Assembly: GCF_000733725.1 (NCBI RefSeq)
Contig: NZ_JMQM01000002.1
Coordinates: 653,527 to 717,526 of the forward strand
Origin: Nitratireductor basaltis
GTDB taxonomy: Bacteria > Pseudomonadota > Alphaproteobacteria > Rhizobiales > Rhizobiaceae
Direction of reading: 5' to 3'
Length of the DNA: 64,000 bases
A model generated the notes under the pieces. The model was not told the origin of the DNA. It saw only the letters and a list, made by a program, of their open reading frames with translations, and made no database searches. Positions 17,909-26,406 of the stretch are shown piece by piece. The translations under genes were made by a program, and so were the position numbers. Numbering within the stretch: position 1 is the first letter of the stretch; the number at the start of each line of letters is the position of its first letter.

Positions 17909-18583
17909 ATGAATATGTCGAACACGAAACTGAACTTGCCGGCCATTCGCCTCGTCGTACTCGCCGCACTCGCAGGCGTCGTGGCCGGGATCATCGCCGT
18001 ATACGTGATGGGTGAGGCCAATGGCAACCAGTCAGCAGCCAATGGCACAGGTCCAGTCTGTGCCGCAAAGGCTCCGCGAGCTGCGGGGCTCAAAGAATAT
18101 GCGGTCGGAGATGTCGCGGCGATGCTGCCCTCGGACACTCCGCAATCGGTTCGCGATCTGACATTCGAGGGCCCTGCCGGGAAGCAGACTTCGATTGCCG
18201 ACATGTCGGGAAAGGTGCTTCTGGTCAATCTCTGGGCAACGTGGTGCGCACCCTGCCGCGAGGAAATGCCGGCACTTGACGTGTTGCAGAAGGACATGGG
18301 GTCGGATCAGTTCGAGGTTGTCGCCATCAGCGTTGATCGCGGCGATATCGACAAGCCCAAGAACTTTCTGGACGAAATCGGCATCGAGGCGCTGAATTTC
18401 TATCGGGACAATTCCATGGGTGTGTTCAATGATCTCAAGCGCAAGGGCATCGGTCTCGGGCTGCCTGTCACCGTTCTCGTGGACGAGGATGGCTGTGCCA
18501 TTGCTCAGATGAACGGCCCTGCGGAATGGGCGAGCGAAGACGCAAAGGCGCTTATCCGCCACGCACTCCAGCCACCAGAATGA
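17909..18583 (+). CDS. tlpA: TlpA-like thiol:disulfide interchange protein
   Basis: This is a membrane-anchored periplasmic thioredoxin that reduces cysteines, in TlpA's case for cytochrome oxidase copper-site assembly. It has 224 aa, a single N-terminal helix (about residues 14-34), and a thioredoxin/AhpC-TSA-like domain with the redox pair C113-C116 in [14 protein letters not shown]. The cis-proline is in [15 protein letters not shown] further cysteine pair (about C51 in GPVCAAK and the one in EDGCAIAQ) may form the extra disulfide seen in Bradyrhizobium TlpA. GGAG at 17901 fits the ATG at 17915 better than the one at 17909. It is divergent from argH, as I recall for many Rhizobiales. Confidence 0.88.
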   Translation: MNMSNTKLNLPAIRLVVLAALAGVVAGIIAVYVMGEANGNQSAANGTGPVCAAKAPRAAGLKEYAVGDVAAMLPSDTPQSVRDLTFEGPAGKQTSIADMSGKVLLVNLWATWCAPCREEMPALDVLQKDMGSDQFEVVAISVDRGDIDKPKNFLDEIGIEALNFYRDNSMGVFNDLKRKGIGLGLPVTVLVDEDGCAIAQMNGPAEWASEDAKALIRHALQPPE

Positions 18584-18694
18584 GGGCTACGTCTCTTTGA
18601 TCACTTTCTGGTGGTGGAAGTAGGGGAACCCGTCGCAACCGGCGCCATTGTGTAATAGGCTACCACCGGGGTAGACGCAGAAAGGCAGTCTTCT

Positions 18695-21001
18695 ATGGGA
18701 TTCCACAGCTTCCGTCGTGATCGGCTTACCAAAACAATCTATGGGTGGGCCTCCTCGATCATGCCGCCAATCTCGCAGACCGAGCGAGAAGCGATCGATG
18801 CGGGCACGGTCTGGTGGGACGGCGCGCTTTTTACGGGCAACCCCGATTGGGATGAATTCCTTTCCATGCCGCCGGCGAAGCTGTCGCCGGAAGAGCAGGC
18901 TTTCATGGACGGGCCGGTGCGCGAACTTTGCGCCATGGTCGATGACTGGAAGCTGAACTGGCACGACCGCGACCTGCCGCCGGAAGTGTGGGATTTCATG
19001 CGCAAGAACAAGTTCTTCGGCATGATCATTCCGAAGGAATTTGGCGGGCTTGGCTTCTCCAACACTGCCCATTCGGAAGTCGTGCGCACGCTCTCTTCCA
19101 CCAGCGTCGTTGCTGGCGTCACGGTTATGGTGCCGAACTCGCTTGGTCCCGGCGAACTCCTGATGCATTTCGGCACGGATGAGCAGCGCCAATATTGGCT
19201 GCCGCGCCTTGCCGACGGCCGGGAAATTCCCTGCTTTGGCCTGACATCGCCTGCCGCAGGTTCCGATGCTGCAGCCATGACGGATACGGGTGTTGTCGAA
19301 TATGGCACCTTCGAGGGCAAGGAAGTGCTAGGCATTCGCCTCAACTTCCACAAGCGCTACATCACTCTCGGGCCTGTCGCGACCGTGATGGGACTGGCGT
19401 TCCAGATGCATGATCCGGAGAATCATCTCGGTCGGGGAGAGGATCTCGGTATTACGGTTGCGCTGTTGCCGACGGACACGCCCGGCGTCAGCCACGGAGA
19501 GCGGCATATTCCGCAGTTCACCTTTTTCCAGAACGGTCCGCTTTACGGCAAGGACGTCTTTGTGCCGCTCGACCGCATCCTGGGCGGTGAGAAGCAGATC
19601 GGTCAGGGCTGGACCATGCTCATGACTGCGCTTGCAGCCGGACGCAGCATCTCCCTTCCGTCCCAGTCGGCGGCGTCCGCAGCCGTGTGTGCGCGGGCCA
19701 CGGGTGCCTATGCCCGTGTGCGTACCCAGTTCAACATGCCGATCGGTATGTTCGAGGGCATTCAGGGCCCACTCGCCGAGATTGCGGCCAATGCGTATCT
19801 GATCGATGCTGCACGACGGGCCACCCTGGCCGCGCTCGACCAGGGCCACAAGCCGTCGGTCATCTCGGCAATCATGAAATATCACGCCACCGAGCGCATG
19901 CGCCGTTCGATCGAGCACGCGATGGACATTCATGGCGGCAAGGCGATCATCGACGGGCCGCGCAACTATCTCGGTTCGGCCTATCGGTCCGTGCCCATCG
20001 GGATCACAGTCGAGGGTGCGAACATCCTGACACGCAATCTGATGATCTTCGGTCAGGGTGCGATACGTTCCCACCCCTATATGCTCGAAGAACTTCTGGC
20101 CCTGTCTGATAAAGACAAGAAGGGCGGTCTCGACAAGTTCGACAAGGCCTTCTGGAAGCATGTGGGACATGCGCTGAAAACCGCCGGACGTGCATTCATT
20201 CGCGGCTGGAGCGGTGGCCATATCGGGCCTGCACCCTCAAAGGGAGCCATGAGCCGCCACTGGAAGCGCCTGTCGCGCTATTCGGCAGCTTTCGCGCTCC
20301 TCTCGGACCTGTCACTTCTCACGCTTGGCGGGTCCCTGAAGCGCAAGGAGCTTCTTTCAGCACGTCTGGGCGACATTCTGTCGGAGCTTTATCTGCTTGC
20401 CTGTGTCCTGAAGCGGTTCGAGGATGAAGGGCGACCGGATGAGGATCGTCCGCTTGTCGACTTCATCATGGAGCAGGGCGAGGGGCGTATTGGCAAAGCC
20501 TTCAGGGGTGTTCTGGACAATCTTCCCGCGCGCTGGGCAGCCATTCTGGTACGCATCATCGCTTTCCCCGGGGGTGTTCCCGATCCGGTTGCATCCGACC
20601 GTTTGACAATCCAGGTCGCCAACATGCTGATGAAGCCTGGTGCGCAGCGAGAGAGGCTGACGCCCGATCTCTACCTTGGCGAGGGCCATGCGGAGCATCC
20701 GCTGAAGGATCTGGAAGAGGCATTCAGGCTGGTCACGGAAGTTGCGCCGCTGGAGAAGAAGATGCGCGAAGCGAAAATCAGCGACGTTGCCCGTGCACGC
20801 GAAGCCGGGGTGCTTTCGGCCGGAGAGGCTTATCGTGTTCTTACGGCGCGCCAGACGGTGGAGCGCGTAGTGGCGGTTGATTCATTTCCCATGGAAGAGG
20901 TTTCGCCTCTGGCGGCCCAGCATCAGAAAAAGACGCCGGCAAAGAAACCTGCGCGCCGGGCTCCGCCGCGGAAAAAGTCAGTTTCGGAAGCTGCCGAGTA
21001 G
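18695..21001 (+). CDS. fadE: FadE-type acyl-CoA dehydrogenase
   Basis: This FAD enzyme is predicted to catalyse the first oxidation of fatty-acid beta-oxidation, passing electrons to ETF. It has 768 aa. Alignment from memory to E. coli FadE starts at MPPISQTEREAIDAGTVWW and continues through IPKEFGGLGFS, VMVPNSLGPGELLMHFGT, PCFGLTSPAAGSDA, FNMPIGMFEGIQGPLAEIA and TVEGANILTRNLMIFGQGAIR, then the DUF1974-type C-terminal domain. It lacks the N-terminal membrane segment of the E. coli enzyme. The last 25 residues form a Lys/Pro/Ala-rich basic tail (KKTPAKKPARRAPPRKK) unlike the rest. The hydroxyacyl-CoA dehydrogenase and etfAB lie 1-3 kb downstream on the other strand. Confidence 0.9.
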   Translation: MGFHSFRRDRLTKTIYGWASSIMPPISQTEREAIDAGTVWWDGALFTGNPDWDEFLSMPPAKLSPEEQAFMDGPVRELCAMVDDWKLNWHDRDLPPEVWDFMRKNKFFGMIIPKEFGGLGFSNTAHSEVVRTLSSTSVVAGVTVMVPNSLGPGELLMHFGTDEQRQYWLPRLADGREIPCFGLTSPAAGSDAAAMTDTGVVEYGTFEGKEVLGIRLNFHKRYITLGPVATVMGLAFQMHDPENHLGRGEDLGITVALLPTDTPGVSHGERHIPQFTFFQNGPLYGKDVFVPLDRILGGEKQIGQGWTMLMTALAAGRSISLPSQSAASAAVCARATGAYARVRTQFNMPIGMFEGIQGPLAEIAANAYLIDAARRATLAALDQGHKPSVISAIMKYHATERMRRSIEHAMDIHGGKAIIDGPRNYLGSAYRSVPIGITVEGANILTRNLMIFGQGAIRSHPYMLEELLALSDKDKKGGLDKFDKAFWKHVGHALKTAGRAFIRGWSGGHIGPAPSKGAMSRHWKRLSRYSAAFALLSDLSLLTLGGSLKRKELLSARLGDILSELYLLACVLKRFEDEGRPDEDRPLVDFIMEQGEGRIGKAFRGVLDNLPARWAAILVRIIAFPGGVPDPVASDRLTIQVANMLMKPGAQRERLTPDLYLGEGHAEHPLKDLEEAFRLVTEVAPLEKKMREAKISDVARAREAGVLSAGEAYRVLTARQTVERVVAVDSFPMEEVSPLAAQHQKKTPAKKPARRAPPRKKSVSEAAE

Positions 21002-21065
21002 CGCCCATTCCGCCATATACGGATTGTTCAGATTCAGCATCTAGTCTGAACGATCATTTGGGGGA

Positions 21066-21866
21066 ATGAGTATGAGGTTGATCGCAACGCTGCGTGGTAT
21101 GTCCTCGCGGGGACGAAAAAAGCTGTTCCTCTGGACGACTTTGGGACCCCTGAGCTGCATCATTCCCGCGACGGCAATCAATCTGGGCCTTTTCGCCGGT
21201 TTTGGCGAGCAGACGCTTTGGCGTGCGGTGATCTCAGCGGTCATCAATCCGATAATCCTCGCAGGCCCGCTTTTTTTCTATCTCAGCCTCAAGCTGCGGG
21301 AACTGGCGGTAGCCAATCACAAGCTCAAGGAAGCTGCGGCAACCGACTTCCTGACAGGCTGCCTCAACCGTGGCTCATTCTCTGCCCAGGTTGAAAACCA
21401 CCTGAACAAAAAGAGCGATGAAGATCAGCCGCGTGGCGCACTACTCGTCATCGACGCGGACCATTTCAAGAAGATCAACGACACGTTTGGCCATCATGAA
21501 GGCGATGTGGCGCTGAAGAGCATTGCCACGGCCATCCGCTCGACCGTACGCCGTGACGATCTCGTGGGACGGTTGGGGGGCGAGGAATTCGGCGTTTTCC
21601 TGCCCAACGCAAATGAGGAAGTTGCGCGGATTGTTGCAGAGCGCATCCGCTCCGCCATCTGCAACCTGAGCTTCATGCCAAAAGGTCAGCCTTGCCCGCT
21701 GACGGTTAGCGTGGGTTGCGCCACATTTGCCCGGCAGGTCGATTTCTCCGAGCTGTTCCGGCTCGCCGACGAGCGGCTTTACAAGGCAAAGGAAGCCGGT
21801 CGCAACCGGGTGCAATATGCCCTGATCAATCAGGCGGCACCGGCAGGAGTGATATCACTGCACTAG
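21066..21866 (+). CDS. Membrane-anchored diguanylate cyclase (GGDEF)
   Basis: It is predicted to make cyclic di-GMP from two GTP. The 266 aa comprise two N-terminal membrane helices (about 21-46 and 53-76), a short coiled linker (LKLRELAVANHKLKEAA), and a GGDEF domain. The active-site motif is GGEEF (171-175), a functional variant. An inhibitory I-site RxxD (R162-D165) is five residues before it, so product feedback is expected. No sensory domain other than the two helices is present. GGGGGAATG before the start serves as ribosome-binding site for the ATG at 21066 or 21072. A 7-bp inverted repeat (GTTCAGA...TCTGAAC, 21026-21051) lies just upstream. Confidence 0.88.
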   Translation: MSMRLIATLRGMSSRGRKKLFLWTTLGPLSCIIPATAINLGLFAGFGEQTLWRAVISAVINPIILAGPLFFYLSLKLRELAVANHKLKEAAATDFLTGCLNRGSFSAQVENHLNKKSDEDQPRGALLVIDADHFKKINDTFGHHEGDVALKSIATAIRSTVRRDDLVGRLGGEEFGVFLPNANEEVARIVAERIRSAICNLSFMPKGQPCPLTVSVGCATFARQVDFSELFRLADERLYKAKEAGRNRVQYALINQAAPAGVISLH

Positions 21867-21893
21867 GCTGCCAATGCGGCGCCTGCGCGACCC

Positions 21894-22775
21894 CTATCGC
21901 GTGGGAACTGGATGCTCGCCGCGATAATCGTAGAATCCACGACCGGCCTTGCGGCCCAACCATCCGGCCTCGACATATTTCACCAGCAGCGGGCAGGGGC
22001 GGTATTTCGAATCCGCCAGACCTTCATAGAGCACCTGCATGATTGACAGGCAGGTATCCAGACCGATGAAATCTGCAAGCTGCAATGGACCCATAGGGTG
22101 GTTCGCACCAAGCTTCATGGCCGTGTCGATGGCCTCGACCGTGCCAACGCCTTCGTAAAGCGTGTAGATCGCCTCATTGATCATCGGCAGCAGGATGCGG
22201 TTGACGATGAAGGCGGGGAAATCCTCGGCAACGGTGATGGTTTTGTCGAGACGTTCCACGAAGTCGCGGGCAGTCTCGAAAGTGGTGTCTTCCGTTGCAA
22301 TGCCGCGCACCAGCTCTACCAGCTTCATCACCGGCACCGGGTTCATGAAATGGATGCCGATGAAGCGCTCCGGTCGATCCGTCTGTGCAGCAAGGCGCGT
22401 GATGGAGATGGATGAGGTGTTGGAAGCGACCAGGGCCTCCGGGTTCAGAACCGGGCAAAGCTGCGCGAAGATCTTGCGCTTGATGGTCTCGTCTTCGGTG
22501 GCAGCCTCGATGACCAGGTCCGCATCGGCGAGATCTTCCATCTTGTGTGCAGGATTGATGCGCTTGAGAGCGTCCTGACGATCCTCGTCCTTCAGCTTGC
22601 CGGAAGATACCTGCCGGGCCATGTTGCCGCTGATGGTGGCGATCCCAGCCTCGATGCGCTCAGCTGAGAGATCATACAGCTTTACCTTGAAGCCGGATGC
22701 TGCGCAGACATGGGCAATACCGCTGCCCATCTGCCCCGCTCCGATCACGCCAACAGTTTCGATCCTCGCCGTCAT
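21894..22775 (-). CDS. 3-hydroxybutyryl-CoA dehydrogenase (3-hydroxyacyl-CoA dehydrogenase)
   Basis: This NAD(P)-dependent oxidoreductase interconverts 3-hydroxyacyl-CoA and 3-oxoacyl-CoA. With the ATG at 22775 it has 293 aa. An ATG at 22799 would add eight residues; GGGG lies between the two. The Rossmann motif GVIGAGQMGSGIAHVCA is at the N-terminus, and the catalytic histidine is in GIHFMNPVPVMKLVE, followed by FIVNRILLPMINEA and GANHPMGPLQLADFIGLD. It is downstream of etfA, separated by a strong hairpin, so readthrough or its own promoter may drive it. Usual roles are butyrate/PHB metabolism and short-chain beta-oxidation. Confidence 0.92.
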   Translation of the reverse strand: MTARIETVGVIGAGQMGSGIAHVCAASGFKVKLYDLSAERIEAGIATISGNMARQVSSGKLKDEDRQDALKRINPAHKMEDLADADLVIEAATEDETIKRKIFAQLCPVLNPEALVASNTSSISITRLAAQTDRPERFIGIHFMNPVPVMKLVELVRGIATEDTTFETARDFVERLDKTITVAEDFPAFIVNRILLPMINEAIYTLYEGVGTVEAIDTAMKLGANHPMGPLQLADFIGLDTCLSIMQVLYEGLADSKYRPCPLLVKYVEAGWLGRKAGRGFYDYRGEHPVPTR

Positions 22776-22823
22776 CTTCGTGAACCCCATCCTGGCCATT
22801 GCCGGTATTGTTGCAGCGCAAAC

Positions 22824-22858
22824 TAAAATGGCGGGATAGTTCCGTCTACCCCGCCATT
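22824..22858 (-). terminator. Rho-independent terminator after etfA
   Basis: Read on the minus strand, a 9-bp perfect stem (AATGGCGGG/CCCGCCATT) is followed by TTTTAG. It lies 24 bp after the etfA stop and before the hydroxyacyl-CoA dehydrogenase start, so it should separate the two transcripts at least partly. Confidence 0.75.
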
Positions 22859-22881
22859 ATCATCAATTCAGAAGTCGCAGA

Positions 22882-23811
22882 TTACAGCGACTTTTCAAGC
22901 TCCGGAAGAGCCTCGAAGAGGTCTGCCACGAGACCGTAATCGGCGACCTGGAAGATCGGAGCTTCCTCGTCCTTGTTGATGGCAACGATCACCTTGGAGT
23001 CCTTCATGCCAGCCAGATGCTGGATGGCACCGGATATGCCGCAGGCAATGTAAAGATCAGGCGCGACCACCTTGCCGGTCTGACCGACCTGCCAGTCATT
23101 GGGCGCGTAGCCTGCGTCGACGGCTGCGCGGCTGGCGCCGACTGCAGCACCGAGCTTGTCGGCCACCGGCAGGATGACTTCCTCGAACTTCTCGGCGGAA
23201 CCCAAGGCGCGGCCGCCGGAGATGATGACCTTCGCAGAGGTCAGCTCCGGACGATCGCTTTCCTCGATGCGATTTTCGACGAAGCTGGAGACAGCCGGAT
23301 CGGCTGCTGCATCGACCTTCTCAACCGTTGCGGAGCCGCCTTCGCCTGCAGCGGAGAAGGAAGAGGTGCGCACGGTGATGACACGCTTGGCGTCGGTCGA
23401 TTCAACCGTCTGCACGGCGTTGCCGGCATAGATCGGACGCTTGAAGGTCTTTTCGTCCACGACTTCCATGATGTCGGAAATCTGCATCACGTCGAGAAGT
23501 GCTGCCACGCGCGGCATGACATTCTTGCCGGTGGTGGTAGCCGGAGCGACAAATGCGTCATAGCCGTCGGCGAGGCCAAGAATGGTCGCTGCCAGCGGCT
23601 CTGCCAGACGCTCTGCAAGAGCGTCACTATCGGCGAGAAGAACCTTGCGAACGCCTTCAAGCTTGGCGGCAGCGTCGGCTGCAGCGGAAGCATCTTTGCC
23701 GGCCACCAGAATGTCGATGTCTGAGCCGATCTTGGCAGCAGCGGCAAGCGCCTTTGCCGTCTGGTCGGAAAGCGACTGGTTGTCGTGTTCGGCGATGAGA
23801 AGAATTGCCAT
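22882..23811 (-). CDS. etfA: Electron transfer flavoprotein subunit alpha
   Basis: EtfA with EtfB accepts electrons from acyl-CoA and other dehydrogenases and passes them to ETF-ubiquinone oxidoreductase. The 309 aa are normal. The FAD-binding C-terminal domain carries [39 protein letters not shown] and [16 protein letters not shown], all conserved in bacterial EtfA. It follows etfB by 26 bp on the same strand, forming an etfBA operon. Confidence 0.96.
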   Translation of the reverse strand: MAILLIAEHDNQSLSDQTAKALAAAAKIGSDIDILVAGKDASAAADAAAKLEGVRKVLLADSDALAERLAEPLAATILGLADGYDAFVAPATTTGKNVMPRVAALLDVMQISDIMEVVDEKTFKRPIYAGNAVQTVESTDAKRVITVRTSSFSAAGEGGSATVEKVDAAADPAVSSFVENRIEESDRPELTSAKVIISGGRALGSAEKFEEVILPVADKLGAAVGASRAAVDAGYAPNDWQVGQTGKVVAPDLYIACGISGAIQHLAGMKDSKVIVAINKDEEAPIFQVADYGLVADLFEALPELEKSL

Positions 23812-23837
23812 GTTTCAGTATCCTTTCTGACCGCTGA

Positions 23838-24587
23838 TCAAAGCACGCCGGCTTCGTTCTTGAGCTTGTCGACCAGTTCGGCGACGGAGCCCACCTTCAC
23901 GCCTGCCTTGCGGCCGGCCGGTTCCTCGGTCTTGAGCACCTTGAGGCGCGCCTTGACCTCGACGCCGAAATCGCCCGGGGTCTTTTCGTCGAGCGGCTTC
24001 TTCTTCGCCTTCATGATGTTGGGCAGCGAGGCGTAGCGCGGCTGATTGAGACGCAGATCCGTGGTGACGATTGCGGGAAGCTTCAGGTCCACGACCTGCA
24101 GACCGCCATCGACTTCGCGGGTGACCTTCACCGAACCTTCGCCAATCTCCACTTCCGAGGCGAAGGTGCCCTGCGACCAGCCGAGAAGTGCTGCGAGCAT
24201 CTGACCCGTCTGGTTGGAGTCATCGTCGATTGCTTGCTTGCCGAGGATCACCATTTCCGGCTTTTCCTCATCGGCAACGCCCTTGAGGATCTTGGCGACA
24301 TCCAGCGGCTCGACGGTCTCGTCGGTCTGGACGAGGATGGCGCGGTCCGCACCCATTGCAAGGGCGGTGCGCAGTGTTTCCTGAGCCTGCTTGGGTCCGA
24401 TGGATACGGCCACGATCTCGGTGACCTTGCCGGCCTCTTTCATGCGGATCGCTTCTTCGACAGCGATTTCGCAGAAGGGGTTCATGGCCATTTTCACATT
24501 GGCCAGTTCGACGCCGGAGCCGTCTGCCTTAACGCGCGGCTTCACATTCGCGTCTATGACCCGCTTTACCGGAACAAGGACTTTCAT
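23838..24587 (-). CDS. etfB: Electron transfer flavoprotein subunit beta
   Basis: EtfB carries the AMP of the ETF heterodimer and the docking loop for dehydrogenases. The start [18 protein letters not shown] is typical. I prefer the ATG at 24587 to that at 24593 because AAAGGTGA then has good spacing. The protein is 249 aa. [16 protein letters not shown] and [23 protein letters not shown] are strongly conserved, and the recognition-loop region [24 protein letters not shown] is present (shown here in parts: [14 protein letters not shown]). It is first in etfBA, preceded by a predicted promoter with an overlapping palindrome. Confidence 0.96.
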   Translation of the reverse strand: MKVLVPVKRVIDANVKPRVKADGSGVELANVKMAMNPFCEIAVEEAIRMKEAGKVTEIVAVSIGPKQAQETLRTALAMGADRAILVQTDETVEPLDVAKILKGVADEEKPEMVILGKQAIDDDSNQTGQMLAALLGWSQGTFASEVEIGEGSVKVTREVDGGLQVVDLKLPAIVTTDLRLNQPRYASLPNIMKAKKKPLDEKTPGDFGVEVKARLKVLKTEEPAGRKAGVKVGSVAELVDKLKNEAGVL

Positions 24588-24729
24588 GCGCATTCACCTT
24601 TCTGACGAATTTCAGGTCGCTGAGACAGGTTTGCGGGCCTGCCATCGCACTCGTTTAGCGGATTTCGAAGGAGGGGAAACCGGGGCATCTCCCTCCCGCG
24701 GATAGCCGCAGATGCCGTAAGTCGGCGGG

Positions 24730-24758
24730 AACCTAGAGAGCATTGACGCGCACGTCAA
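24730..24758 (-). promoter_or_regulatory. Predicted etfBA promoter
   Basis: On the minus strand TTGACG (24753-24758) and TAGGTT (24730-24735) are spaced by exactly 17 bp, giving a start near 24723 and a leader of about 135 nt before etfB. The -35 box matches consensus at five of six positions; the -10 box is weaker. Confidence 0.5.
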
Positions 24759-24759
24759 T
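24742..24759. promoter_or_regulatory. Perfect palindrome overlapping the etfBA -35 box (candidate operator)
   Basis: The arms ATTGACG and CGTCAAT flank CGCA. The palindrome covers the -35 hexamer and half of the spacer, where a dimeric repressor would block RNA polymerase. The regulator is not identifiable from this window. The remainder of 24594-24791 holds no gene. Confidence 0.45.
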
Positions 24760-24791
24760 ACAGGACGAAGCGCACAAGCGTTCCTAATCGA

Positions 24792-25559
24792 TTAGCGCCC
24801 CCAGGGCCGCGGTGCATGGGGCTCCACTTCCTGTGGGGCAATCTCGTTTTCCAGCTTTGCCGCGTCTGGCGTCTGGATGCGCTTGTCGAGCAGGGGCACG
24901 GTCTTCCGGCGCAGTATGACCACCAGAACCGCGCCCGCCAATATGCCGCCGATATGGGCTGCCCAGGAGACCTGATTCTCACGGTCGAGGCCGAACATGG
25001 CGAATTGATAGAGGATCCAGAGAGCCAGCGCCGTCCAGGCAGGCACCCTCAGCGGAATGCGCGAAAAGGCCAGAACCCAAAGCTTCACGCGCGGATGCAG
25101 CACCAGATAGGCGGCCACGATGCCGGCGACAGCGCCCGATGCGCCGATCAGTGGAGACTGGGATTCCGGCACGACTATGCCGTGGAAGGCAGCGCCGGCG
25201 ATTGCGCAGGCAAGGTAGAAGACGAGAAAACGGGCATGCCCCAGCGCATCCTCGATATTGTCGCCAAAGACCCAGAGGAACAGCATGTTGCCGCCCAGAT
25301 GCAGAAGGTCTGCGTGCAAAAAGGCGTAGGTGACATAGGTGAGGGGGGCGGGCACGAGCTCCAACTCGGGCGACAGATAGGCAATGTCATAGGCGACAGA
25401 GGGAATATAGCCGAGGCCGATGACTGTTGCCTGGGCGAAATCCGCGCCGCCAAGCGAGGTGGCGAGCCAGGCGAAAACATTCAACGCAATGATGCTAAGC
25501 GTCACATATTGGCGCTTGATATGGCGAAGCTGGTTGGCGTCGTGAAGCGGTATAAACAT
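24792..25559 (-). CDS. Rhomboid family intramembrane serine protease
   Basis: This is a membrane protease that cuts transmembrane helices. It has 255 aa with about six helices. The catalytic dyad is Ser141 in LIGASGAVAG and His202 in WAAHIGGILAGA. The conserved HLGGNMLFLWVFG (helix 2) is present. The C-terminus after about residue 215 is hydrophilic and Glu/Pro-rich. The start MFIPLHDANQLRHIKRQ is typical of the alphaproteobacterial group. It is part of a minus-strand run from the SDR gene through HIG1-like, PduO and rhomboid, with small gaps. Substrates are unknown. Confidence 0.9.
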   Translation of the reverse strand: MFIPLHDANQLRHIKRQYVTLSIIALNVFAWLATSLGGADFAQATVIGLGYIPSVAYDIAYLSPELELVPAPLTYVTYAFLHADLLHLGGNMLFLWVFGDNIEDALGHARFLVFYLACAIAGAAFHGIVVPESQSPLIGASGAVAGIVAAYLVLHPRVKLWVLAFSRIPLRVPAWTALALWILYQFAMFGLDRENQVSWAAHIGGILAGAVLVVILRRKTVPLLDKRIQTPDAAKLENEIAPQEVEPHAPRPWGR

Positions 25560-25592
25560 GCGGGACCTCCCCCGGTGCCCCGCCGGGTCAAT

Positions 25593-26168
25593 TCATCGAT
25601 TTTCACCCGGCTTCCATAACACGTCTGCGTTGCCATTGTCATTGAGGCTGCGCGCGGCGACGAACAGGAAGTCGGAAACGCGGTTGATGTATTTCAAGGC
25701 TGCAGGGTTGACGACCTCGCTGTCATCAACTGCAAGCGCCACCATCAGACGCTCTGCCCGCCTGGCGATGGTACGGGCGAGATGGAGATTGGCCGAGGCT
25801 GGTGAACCGGCAGGCAGGACGAAGGAGCGCAGCGGCTCAAGGGATGCGTTCAACGTATCGATATCATGTTCCAGGCGCTCCACCTGGGCATCGACAATGC
25901 GCAGCGGCTCCCATTTCAACGCTTCACCCGTTTCGGGCGTGGAGAGGTCGGCGCCAAGGTCGAACAGATCATTCTGGATACGCTCCAGCATTCCATCAAT
26001 GTCGCTGCCTTGCGTGTGAAGGCGGGCAAGGCCGATCGCGGCATTCGCCTCGTCGATGGTGCCATAGGCCTCCACCCGCAAATCCGACTTCAGGCGTCGT
26101 TTGCCTGTGGCAAGGCCAGTCGTGCCGTCATCGCCGGTGCGGGTGTAGATCTTGTTCAGCTTGACCAT
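25593..26168 (-). CDS. PduO-type ATP:cob(I)alamin adenosyltransferase
   Basis: It transfers the adenosyl group of ATP to cob(I)alamin, making coenzyme B12 for mutases such as methylmalonyl-CoA mutase. The protein is 191 aa. The N-terminal KIYTRTGDDGTTGLATGKRR binds ATP, and LRVEAYGTIDEANAAIGLAR is the family signature. The C-terminal helix pair contains ARTIARRAERLMVAL. It starts 1 bp after the stop of the HIG1-like gene, so the two are probably coupled. The proximity to etf and hydroxyacyl-CoA dehydrogenase fits propionyl-CoA and fatty-acid catabolism, although no mutase gene is in the window. Confidence 0.93.
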   Translation of the reverse strand: MVKLNKIYTRTGDDGTTGLATGKRRLKSDLRVEAYGTIDEANAAIGLARLHTQGSDIDGMLERIQNDLFDLGADLSTPETGEALKWEPLRIVDAQVERLEHDIDTLNASLEPLRSFVLPAGSPASANLHLARTIARRAERLMVALAVDDSEVVNPAALKYINRVSDFLFVAARSLNDNGNADVLWKPGENR

Positions 26169-26169
26169 G

Positions 26170-26367
26170 TCAGCTCTGGGACTTCGCGTAGTAGAGGGCG
26201 AGCACGATGAAGATCACCGCAACGAACTGGAGGGCGACGCGCGCCTGCATCAGCTTGTTCGAGGTGTTTCCCGAGCCGCCGCGCATCATGTTGATGAGGC
26301 CTCGAATGAGCACGAATACCACCGCCACCATGACGAGGATCGAAAGAATGTTGAAGAGCGTGGACAT
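26170..26367 (-). CDS. Twin-transmembrane HIG1-like protein
   Basis: This 65-aa protein has two hydrophobic helices (about 4-26 and 43-61), joined by a short loop with MMRGGSGNTSNKLMQARV. The arrangement and the loop ending NKLMQARV(A)LQ resemble the HIG1 domain proteins (hypoxia-induced; respiratory supercomplex factors) and the small twin-transmembrane proteins that I recall beside PduO in Rhizobiales. A role at cytochrome oxidase is inference by family only. The stop is 1 bp before the PduO start. Confidence 0.75.
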   Translation of the reverse strand: MSTLFNILSILVMVAVVFVLIRGLINMMRGGSGNTSNKLMQARVALQFVAVIFIVLALYYAKSQS

Positions 26368-26406
26368 CAGGTGATTTCCTTGTGCTGCAGGCTTTCCCGC
26401 AGCAGG

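Noticed and set aside
26170..26367. HIG1-like protein as a phage holin
   Set aside because: Two helices alone would allow it, but the conserved loop residues and fixed position beside the PduO gene fit the alphaproteobacterial twin-transmembrane group.
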